A DNA stretch of 5,646 bases, from assembly GCA_014239035.1 (NCBI GenBank), contig JAAZZY010000095.1, positions 1 through 5,646 on the forward strand, read 5' to 3'. The position numbers were made by a program, and so were the translations under genes. Position 1 is the first letter of the stretch; every line of letters begins with the position of its first letter. The DNA is from Chlamydiia bacterium (lineage in GTDB: Bacteria > Chlamydiota > Chlamydiia > Chlamydiales > JAAZZY01). Positions 1 through 5,620 of the stretch are shown here, one piece after another. The notes under the pieces are model-generated. The model made no database searches. It was not told the origin of the DNA and saw nothing but the letters and a program-made list of their open reading frames with translations.

Positions 1-15
1 TCTTATCTTCTGCTG

Positions 16-883
16 CTAAGCGCTAGCTTCATCTAGTTGACAAGTTTCAGGTAGATATTTCTCATCCCAGTTTGGATCTGTTTCATAACCTAACTCTAAA
101 AGTAAGTGGTTATATTTTTCCTTAAATATTGCGATTTGGTGGGGCTTAAAAGCATGCTTCCATTCTCCCACTTTTTTTGGTCTTTTAGGATCAAAAGTTG
201 CACTGTTTCCCAACATTCTTTCATGACTTGATGAATTTTTCCATTAGAGGGGTTTAGGTTCGCAAATCTGCTAATCGATTTAAAGACTTTAAATCTGATG
301 GGAGGTGGAGAGCCACCAGCATTTGTTCGAATTAAGTCTGCAAATCTCAGAAGTAACACGTTATTAAAGTTGGCATTTTTTAGTTCTATTGCACGGTCAA
401 ACTCTTTAAATTGGCTTCCTGGGAAAACAAACGTACTGTTTTTGCCCTCTCTATTACCCAATGCAATATCAATTTGTTGACTTAAGGGTAGTTTTGTAAA
501 GGCTCTTATTGCAGGGACAGCATTTAGGAAACCTGGTGAACTCATATGTCTGATGTAGGAGAATAGAGCATCTCTTGGGTCTCGAACTAAAGCAAAATAT
601 TTATGATTGGGGTTGATATAACTATGAATGGATAAGTCATCCTTTATACATAGCAACTGCTATTCATATAAGTAGCAGGAGAGCAAAAATGGTGAAGATT
701 TTCAGTGGGAATACAAATTGCAAAAAGAGTTAAAATTTTTCTAAGCAAGTGGGTCCCACATTTTTGTACTGAAACTTCATGAAATTTTAACGGCCCTGCG
801 CTAACTACCATGGACTGGGTAGGTAGCTGTGTGTCATGGCTAGTTTCAGAGTTTGGTCTTGCTATAGATATTGAAGTTAACAT
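16..883 (-). pseudogene. Sulfotransferase (PAPS-dependent) gene, broken by two frameshifts
   Basis: Three overlapping reading frames together spell one sulfotransferase of about 288 residues, the usual family size. Such enzymes move a sulfuryl group from PAPS to a hydroxyl or amine. Frame 1 (883 down to 644) begins MLTSISIARP and carries KCGTHLLRKIL at residues 41-51, the 5'-phosphosulfate-binding loop (usually PKSGTTWL or PKCGTHLL; here Gln replaces the Pro). Frame 2 (about 656 to 96) carries LVRDPRDALFSYIRHM near 593-543, the 3'-phosphate site. Frame 3 (about 216 to 16) carries the C-terminal VGEWKHAF motif near 171-148 and LLLELGYETDPNW. Each frame change equals loss of one base (or gain of two), near 644-662 and near 215-245. 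A Shine-Dalgarno AAGGAG (889-894) sits 5 bases before the ATG at 883. No intact product is possible without frameshifting. Sequencing error remains an alternative. Family assignment is firm; acceptor unknown. Confidence 0.85.
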
Positions 884-914
884 ATGAGCTCCTTATTATT
901 ACTTAGATAGGGAT

Positions 915-943
915 ATTTTAACTAGAAGAGCATTTTCAGTGAA
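915..943 (-). promoter_or_regulatory. Candidate sigma-70/sigma-66 promoter of the sulfotransferase gene
   Basis: Reading the - strand, TTCACT (943-938) and TAAAAT (920-915) are separated by exactly 17 bases. They match 4/6 and 5/6 of the TTGACA/TATAAT consensus. The -10 box ends about 31 bases before the ATG at 883, leaving room for the AAGGAG ribosome site. In AT-rich DNA such matches occur by chance, so this is only a candidate. Confidence 0.4.
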
Positions 944-961
944 TACTTTAAAGTAGAATTA

Positions 962-979
962 GCCCTCTAAAAAGAGGGC
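962..979 (-). terminator. Hairpin terminator after the SPFH gene
   Basis: GCCCTCT (962-968) and AGAGGGC (973-979) form a perfect 7-bp, GC-rich stem with a 4-base loop. It lies 12 bases past the TAA of the SPFH gene, between it and the sulfotransferase relic. The tail on the - strand (TAATTCTACTTT) is only moderately T-rich, so termination may be partial. It is the only strong hairpin in the AT-rich gaps of this window. Confidence 0.55.
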
Positions 980-991
980 AATTATTTGATT

Positions 992-1849
992 TTAAGTTTT
1001 TGTTAAAAACGTCTGGTTCATCTGAGGATTAAGAAAGACTTTATGAGCAGGGTTTTGAGTAATTCTTTCCAGCCCTTCTCTTTGTTTTTCAGCAGATAGA
1101 ATTTGGGCCGCCTGTTCGGGTCCTACTTCTTCCTTCAATTTCATAAGATAAATGCTTTCTGCTTCTGCCTTAAGTTGCATGGCTTGGGAATCAGCTTCAG
1201 CTGTTATTAAAGTCGCATTTGCTTGAGCTTTTGCGTGGAGCTCAATAGAAAAAGCTTCAGCCTTGGATTTTATGCGGTCTGCTTCGGCAACTCCTTGAGC
1301 TTGGGCGATATCTGCTTGTCTATTCTGCTCAGCTATCATTTTTGTCATCATAGCTTTTGCTATTTCATCGGTATATGTGAGCTCTTGAATTTCAACTCTT
1401 GTTAACTTTATTCCCCAATTTGAAACTGTTTCTGCAAGTTCACTACTGATTTTCTCATTGAGTTGGTTTCTGGATGAAAAAACTTCATTTAAGCTAAGTG
1501 CTCCGATATTTGCCCTTAAACTATTGAGAGCAAGATCTGAGATCATACTAGGTAGGCGATCAGTTGCATAAACTGCTTTTTTTGGGTCTATAATCTGCCA
1601 GCCAATTGATGTGTTGGCTCGAATACTCACATTGTCTTTAGTCTGACAATGTCTGGTGGGTGTGCTTGTTTGTTGTTCGGACTTTTCTATTAAGTAACCC
1701 AATTTATTGGCGGTACTTCCCCAAGCTGGAAGACTTTTGGTAGTGAGCATGCCCGGGATATATAAATAAAAACCTGCTTCTTGAACATGGTGGAATCGTC
1801 CAAAAGATTCGATTACTGCAGCATGTCCTTCTGGGATCCATGAAATCAT
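992..1849 (-). CDS. SPFH/band-7 domain protein, stomatin/prohibitin-like, no membrane anchor
   Basis: A 285-residue protein of the SPFH (stomatin, prohibitin, flotillin, HflK/C) superfamily, which forms oligomeric scaffolds on membranes and often controls proteases or local lipid organisation. The domain opens at once with WIPEGHAAVIESFGRF (residues 4-19) and GFYLYIPG (26-33), matching the family start (VPQGxAxVVERFGKF, PGLxxLIP). The core continues through NVSIRANTSIGWQIIDPKKAVY (73-94) and SLNEVFSSRNQLNEKI (119-134). An Ala/Glu/Gln/Lys-rich coiled coil runs from about 165 to 262, and the end PAHKVFLNPQ (267-276) resembles the tail of stomatin-like proteins. Unlike most members, no hydrophobic segment precedes the domain, so attachment would have to be peripheral or through a partner. 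The ATG at 1849 has a GGAG Shine-Dalgarno 7 bases upstream. The closest type seems to be SLP-2/paraslipin, but the subfamily cannot be fixed by eye. Confidence 0.88.
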   Translation of the reverse strand: MISWIPEGHAAVIESFGRFHHVQEAGFYLYIPGMLTTKSLPAWGSTANKLGYLIEKSEQQTSTPTRHCQTKDNVSIRANTSIGWQIIDPKKAVYATDRLPSMISDLALNSLRANIGALSLNEVFSSRNQLNEKISSELAETVSNWGIKLTRVEIQELTYTDEIAKAMMTKMIAEQNRQADIAQAQGVAEADRIKSKAEAFSIELHAKAQANATLITAEADSQAMQLKAEAESIYLMKLKEEVGPEQAAQILSAEKQREGLERITQNPAHKVFLNPQMNQTFLTKT

Positions 1850-1881
1850 ATTACTTCTCCATTTTAAAATCTAAGATGGCG

Positions 1882-1912
1882 AGTATAGTATGACTTAAAA
1901 GTTAAGATTTAA
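1882..1912 (-). promoter_or_regulatory. Weak candidate promoter for the SPFH gene
   Basis: In the 79-base gap upstream of the SPFH gene, the - strand has TATACT (1887-1882; 5/6 match to a -10 box), about 32 bases before the ATG. The best -35 candidate is TTAAAT (1912-1907), at a long 19-base spacing. The -10 box is reasonable; the -35 box is not convincing. Confidence 0.25.
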
Positions 1913-1928
1913 TAAAGATGTAAGATGA

Positions 1929-3821
1929 TTATACTTTTTCTTTTTCAGAGAAATAAGTTGTCCAGTAATCATAGGTTCTTACTGTTCTATGTTTCATTTT
2001 TTCAAAGCTTTGCTGAGCAGCATTTGACATACGCTCCAGAATTTCTGGGAGCTTTTCTCTAAAAAAGTAATCTGTCTTTTCAACAGCTGGAGCAATCACG
2101 CGATTGTATGTAGCAACTGCTGCGTTATATCCTTTTTCGTAAACCTCATAGCTTTTAGCTTTAAAATTTTCGTACTGCTCAGAGCCTTTTTCAGCTAAAT
2201 AACGAAGAAAAGCAAGTATTCTCTCATATGCTGCAAGCGTTGCTGTTTTAATACTTGTCATGACAGGCTCTAGAATATTTCCATAAGCCCAACTAGCACC
2301 ATCAGTAATAGCTTTTAAAACGGTGTTGAGAATTCTCGTAGTTGTTTTGATCAAAGAAGCGATAGTATTTTGAGTAAACTGGCCAAGGGGAACTAAAATG
2401 TTATCATAGGCCCATTGACTGCCAGCTTTGATTGCTGCCATAGCTGCAGTAACGACTTCTATGGTTTGATTAACACATGTTCTTACAACAGACTCGATCA
2501 AGTGCCCAATTGGGGTTAGAATGTTTTCATATGTCCAACCTGCTCCGTCTTTTAGCGCTGTAAGTAGAGTTGTGATCAGTTCAATAGACTTATTGAATGC
2601 AGTTTGTAGAAGATTTCCAAGAGGGGTCAGAATACTATCATAGGCCCAATGGAATCCAGCTTTTGTCATTCTAATAGTTGTTTCAAGGATCTCTTTTGCA
2701 CCATTGAAAATAGTGGTGGCTGCTTTTTCAAGAAATTGTCCGATAGGTGTCATGATGTTTTCATAGACCCACTCTGCTCCATCTTTTATAGCTGTGGTAA
2801 TAGTTGTTGCTATGGCAATGGTTTTAGAAATGAGAGTTGTAAGCGCCGTTTCAAGAAATTGCCCGATAGGCGTCATAATGTTTTCATATGTCCAGGTAGC
2901 ACCATCTTTCATTGCGGTAAGTGCAGAGTTTATAAACTCAATGGACTTTTCAACAATTTGTGAGATCGCCTTGTGGAGAAATTGTCCGATAGGCGTCATG
3001 ATGTTTTCATAGGCCCACTCTGCTCCATTTTTTATGGCAGAGGCAATATTTGTTGCTAATTCAATGGTTTTGGTGACGAGAGTAGTTGCGACTTCTTCAA
3101 TAAACTTCCCAATAGGTGTGAGAATGTTTTCATATGTCCAGGTAGCGCTATCTTTGATAAATTGTGCAACAGTAGAGACGCAATCAGAGATGACTTGCGC
3201 TACTTTCTTAACGGCTGCTGTAATGAAATTTCCAATAGGGGCTAAGATATTTTCGTATGTCCAGTTTGCTCCATCTACGATCGCTTGCTTAACGATTTCA
3301 ATTAAGCTTTCTATCTGAGTTTTCATCCAATTGCAAAAACTTTGAGCTTTTTCATAGATGGGCTCCAAAATATTTTCTTTTGTCCACTGAGCAGCGTCAG
3401 CTAATTTTTCAGCAGCTTTGGCAAGTCCTCCACCCATTTTCTCTAACAATGCAGGAATGCTCTCTAAGAGAGAATTTAGAGCATCAAGAGTACAGTTAAG
3501 CCCATATTTTGCTCCTTTGTAAATACCATATGGAATTGCAAAGATTCCTCCGATGATCATGTCGATTGTGGTAAGTTCTTCTTCTTCTGTGGAAGAAGTC
3601 GTGTTAGTTAGAAGTGCGGCTTTTGACTCGTGGCTATCAAGTTTTACTGCCTTTAGTCTCTGGTGGTCCGCTGGGGTATCGTGTTGGGTGTTGAGTGTTG
3701 TAAGAGCTGCATGAGAGGTCTCAGGTCGTTCTATCTCCTGTGATATGGGTGTAGGAACTGGATTGATATCATAAAAAGTTATTCCCATTGTGATAGGGCT
3801 TTGCTGAATTGCTAATGTCAT
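1929..3821 (-). CDS. 630-residue helical repeat protein, function unknown (candidate secreted/membrane-associated chlamydial protein)
   Basis: No known family is recognised. Residues 1-85 are Ser/Thr/Pro-rich, predicted disordered and end in an acidic run (SSTEEEEL, 76-83). No Sec signal peptide is visible. Residues 84-104 (IDMIIGGIFAIPYGIYKG) are hydrophobic and glycine-rich and could insert in a membrane. Residues 142-547 are ten tandem units of 41 residues, built on DGAxWxYENIxTPIGxFL followed by a Thr/Ile/Ala-rich stretch ending in AIK. The Trp recurs at 146, 187, 228, 269, 310, 351, 392, 429, 470 and 511. Hydrophobic residues fall every 3-4 positions, as in amphipathic helices. Residues 548-630 are a Tyr-, Lys- and Glu-rich helical tail (SYEVYEKGYNAAVATYNRVI). 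The ATG at 3821 has a GAGG Shine-Dalgarno 7 bases upstream. Type III secretion or Inc-like membrane insertion is inferred only from the N-terminal composition and the organism. Confidence 0.85.
   Translation of the reverse strand: MTLAIQQSPITMGITFYDINPVPTPISQEIERPETSHAALTTLNTQHDTPADHQRLKAVKLDSHESKAALLTNTTSSTEEEELTTIDMIIGGIFAIPYGIYKGAKYGLNCTLDALNSLLESIPALLEKMGGGLAKAAEKLADAAQWTKENILEPIYEKAQSFCNWMKTQIESLIEIVKQAIVDGANWTYENILAPIGNFITAAVKKVAQVISDCVSTVAQFIKDSATWTYENILTPIGKFIEEVATTLVTKTIELATNIASAIKNGAEWAYENIMTPIGQFLHKAISQIVEKSIEFINSALTAMKDGATWTYENIMTPIGQFLETALTTLISKTIAIATTITTAIKDGAEWVYENIMTPIGQFLEKAATTIFNGAKEILETTIRMTKAGFHWAYDSILTPLGNLLQTAFNKSIELITTLLTALKDGAGWTYENILTPIGHLIESVVRTCVNQTIEVVTAAMAAIKAGSQWAYDNILVPLGQFTQNTIASLIKTTTRILNTVLKAITDGASWAYGNILEPVMTSIKTATLAAYERILAFLRYLAEKGSEQYENFKAKSYEVYEKGYNAAVATYNRVIAPAVEKTDYFFREKLPEILERMSNAAQQSFEKMKHRTVRTYDYWTTYFSEKEKV
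2181..3398 (-). repeat. Ten tandem 123-bp coding repeats (41-residue units) inside the 630-residue protein
   Basis: The repeat Trp codons (CCA on the + strand) lie at 3384, 3261, 3138, 3015, 2892, 2769, 2646, 2535, 2412 and 2289. Every step is 123 bases except 2646 to 2535, which is 111, so unit 7 has lost exactly four codons from its second half. Units 4, 5 and 6 are very alike in DNA: the 51-base blocks at 2977-3027 and 2731-2781 differ at only two positions by eye, and the block at 2854-2904 is also close. Unit 1 (TKENILEPI) and unit 10 (AYGNILEPV) at the edges are the most diverged, the usual pattern when internal units are homogenised by unequal exchange. Confidence 0.93.
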
Positions 3822-3916
3822 TGATTTGCCTCTTAACTAAAATTAAATAAGAGATAAGTATAATGTGCAAATATTAAGATTTATTAAAGGATTTAAGGAT
3901 ATTGGATATAAAATAT

Positions 3917-5206
3917 TCAATATATATCAATAAGGCCTTTGTCTTGCCATTTTTTGAGGTATTCTAAAGCATCACGAGGAGGGATGTTTAGAGACTTTAG
4001 TGCTGAGTTTAAAAAAAATAGTTTAGGCTGAGATGGGATAAGGTCCATTAGAAGTCTCAATTTTTGCGTCTCTATATTAGCGTGAGTCCCAAAAGCTCTT
4101 TGACCAGGATCGACATATAAATCGTATTTAGGGTGTGATAAGCAGGGGGTCCCAGAAAAATTCTTCTTGATCAAAGTGAGCTTTTCAAGCTCTAAAATAC
4201 TTTGATAAAGGATTTCAACAGATTCAAAAAAAGATTTTTCATCGAAAATAGATAAGTCATCTTTATGTGTGTGATACTCAGGGTAAGGAAAGCGTGAGAG
4301 GCTACACATAGGTATTTGATAGGACTCCCAGATATATTCATCATTACAGATGATACTTTTAAAAGGCCCACTTTTAAAATTTTTATTGCTACTGCGCAGT
4401 TTATCGAGAAGAATGTGCTCTATTTGTGAGTTTTCGTTGAGGCTCTTTTGAAGTGCAAGTGGTGTGCTGGTTCCCAGCATTTCAAGGAAACAGCTCTCTA
4501 AAATATTTGTTTGAGTAGAGGGTGTACTCCCAAGATAAAACTCGGATCCTATTATTTCCGGAACTAAGATAAGCTTGTATGTGAATTTAGTCTCTATTTG
4601 AGAAAGCCTTTGAAAAAGCTCAACTCCAGCTGCAACCCCAGCTAAATCATCATTCACCATCCCTGGGTGATCTAAATGGGCGACAAACACAAAGGTATAT
4701 GGATAAGCCCCTTTTTTTGTATGTTCAGCAACTTTTAGATTGCCCTCGGATTCCTGTGTCAGGATGTCGACTGTGTAAGAGTCATCAGAAAGAGAGTCAT
4801 AGAAGGTTTTTGGGACAGAGAAGCCCCAGGTGCGCTTCCAGGGTCTATAGAACTGTCTAAAGTGATAAGGGATTGCATCTGGGTCTCTAGAATCATAATG
4901 AAGATGGTTTAAAAGCTTTTCTTTTGAAACAAGGCCTGAAAAAGAGGTGGATAAGCCTATGATTTTTAGAGGATGATCCACTTGGTAAATGATTTCACCT
5001 TGAGCATTCTTTATGTAAGCGTGCTTTAAATCCCATCTTGGTGGGATCTGCCAACTATTAAAATTATTAGTATATGTGTGGATCTTAAAAGGGAGAAGGT
5101 TGTTTAAATACTCTATACAGTAGTCATAGTCCTGTGAGCAGAAGTTGCGATTCATTAAATATAAGTCTTTGATTAAGGAGAGCGCATTTAATTGTGGGAG
5201 TTTCAT
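3917..5206 (-). CDS. DUF4910-type zinc aminopeptidase-like protein (M28-related) with C-terminal winged helix
   Basis: A 429-residue protein of the DUF4910/DUF2172 family, distant M28 metallopeptidases often seen in surface-polysaccharide or biosynthetic loci; substrate unknown. Numbering from the ATG at 5206, the N-terminal family block shows SWQIPPRWDLKHAYI (51-65) and AIPYHFRQFYRPWKRTWGF (111-129). The metal-site motifs follow in order: AHLDHPGMVNDDLAG (176-190; His177, His180, Asp186/187), PEIIGSEFYLG (216-226), FLEMLG (240-245), CNDEYIWE (287-294) and PEYHTHKDDL (309-318). Compared with the family pattern HICHP...NDNLSG and PEYHTSxDN, the key metal-binding residues look kept, so it may be active. 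Residues 385-429 form a winged-helix-like end (IPPRDALEYLKKWQDKGLI), as in other members. The start is uncertain: an in-frame GTG at 5218 adds four residues (MPPA), and neither start has a Shine-Dalgarno. No signal peptide is seen, so it is probably cytoplasmic. Confidence 0.85.
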   Translation of the reverse strand: MKLPQLNALSLIKDLYLMNRNFCSQDYDYCIEYLNNLLPFKIHTYTNNFNSWQIPPRWDLKHAYIKNAQGEIIYQVDHPLKIIGLSTSFSGLVSKEKLLNHLHYDSRDPDAIPYHFRQFYRPWKRTWGFSVPKTFYDSLSDDSYTVDILTQESEGNLKVAEHTKKGAYPYTFVFVAHLDHPGMVNDDLAGVAAGVELFQRLSQIETKFTYKLILVPEIIGSEFYLGSTPSTQTNILESCFLEMLGTSTPLALQKSLNENSQIEHILLDKLRSSNKNFKSGPFKSIICNDEYIWESYQIPMCSLSRFPYPEYHTHKDDLSIFDEKSFFESVEILYQSILELEKLTLIKKNFSGTPCLSHPKYDLYVDPGQRAFGTHANIETQKLRLLMDLIPSQPKLFFLNSALKSLNIPPRDALEYLKKWQDKGLIDIY

Positions 5207-5276
5207 AGCAGGGGGCACATAATATTTTTAAATAGGCATGCCTTTGAAGGAATTAAAAATCAAAGTTATTCAAAGC
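5207..5276 (-). promoter_or_regulatory. Upstream region of the DUF4910 gene, possible very short leader
   Basis: On the - strand TATTAT (5224-5219) with TTCAAA 18 bases upstream could be a -10/-35 pair. If used, transcription would start only a few bases before the ATG at 5206, giving an almost leaderless message. That would agree with the absence of any AGGAG-like site before either start codon. An 8-bp palindrome GGCATGCC lies at 5235-5242 within the spacer. This is suggestive only, in very AT-rich DNA. Confidence 0.25.
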
Positions 5277-5411
5277 AAAAAAGGATTTTTTTAATGGAAA
5301 AACGGCTAAAAAAGGAATAAAAAAAGAAATGAAATCACAAAAGGTTTGAAAATTGGAAAAGAGAAAAAAGGAGGCTGACAGGAGAGAGAAAGGAAAGAAA
5401 AATAAAAAGAT
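5277..5411. other. Gene-free purine-rich block with phased A-tracts
   Basis: The + strand is strongly enriched in A and G across this block, with few pyrimidines after 5293. Five A/T runs of 5-7 bases are centred near 5279, 5289, 5300, 5310 and 5322, about one helical turn apart, the arrangement that gives intrinsic DNA bending. Shorter A runs follow to 5369, then a GA-rich stretch (5380-5400). The - strand open frame over it is Phe/Leu/Ser-rich low complexity and is not believed to be a gene. The + strand frames are Lys-rich and broken by stops. It sits between two divergent transcription units, upstream of the rRNA operon. Confidence 0.55.
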
Positions 5412-5620
5412 TCAAACAAATGTTGTGTTAAATTAAGGCCTCCCATATAGTCTTGGTTACTTTTTAACGCTAAACCCCAAAACAAGGGCAAGGAGTTAGA
5501 AAATAGGACGCCAAGAGCGTTCAAGTTGTTTGACAGTGCAGATGGCTTTTATGTGCAAATATAGCTCTAGCTTACTTTTAATAGTTAAGCTAATTATAGC
5601 TAACGTCATATATTTTATAT
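5412..5620 (+). promoter_or_regulatory. rRNA operon promoter/leader region
   Basis: These ~210 bases lie directly before the 16S gene and should hold its promoter and the processed leader. A perfect TTGACA -35 hexamer is at 5530-5535, but no good -10 box stands 16-18 bases after it, so the promoter is not resolved. AACGCT (5466-5471) and AGCGTT (5516-5521) are complementary. GTTAAGCTA (5584-5592) and TAGCTAAC (5597-5604) form an AT-rich hairpin with one bulge and an ATTA loop just before the mature 16S end. A clear boxA antitermination motif is not seen. No protein gene is visible here. Confidence 0.5.

Noticed and set aside
298..480. 60-residue + strand open frame
   Set aside because: It is antisense to the sulfotransferase segment, which has recognisable family motifs on the - strand.
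1894..1906. Terminator for the repeat protein gene (CTTAA-AAG-TTAAG)
   Set aside because: The stem is only 5 bp, all but one pair AT, with no T tract following on the - strand.
2649..3318. Several + strand open frames opposite the repeat gene
   Set aside because: They are antisense shadows of the 123-bp repeats; they lack family features, and the - strand protein explains the periodicity in codon steps.
2181..3398. CRISPR-like array because of the regular repeats
   Set aside because: The period is a multiple of three, runs inside a continuous coding frame and has no short identical repeats separated by unique spacers.
5294..5320. Tiny + strand frame MEKRLKKE with an AGGA site upstream
   Set aside because: Only eight codons in an A-rich tract, where such matches arise by chance; the Lys-rich continuation is in other frames and interrupted by stops.
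5306..5524. 72-residue open frame on the - strand
   Set aside because: It is Phe/Leu/Ser low complexity caused by the purine-rich opposite strand, overlaps the rRNA upstream region and has no family resemblance.
5530..5565. Complete sigma-70 promoter from the perfect TTGACA at 5530
   Set aside because: At 16-18 bases of spacing the sequence is TGTGCA/GTGCAA/TGCAAA, not a -10 box; TATAGC lies 24 bases away, too far. It is kept only as a possible -35 element.
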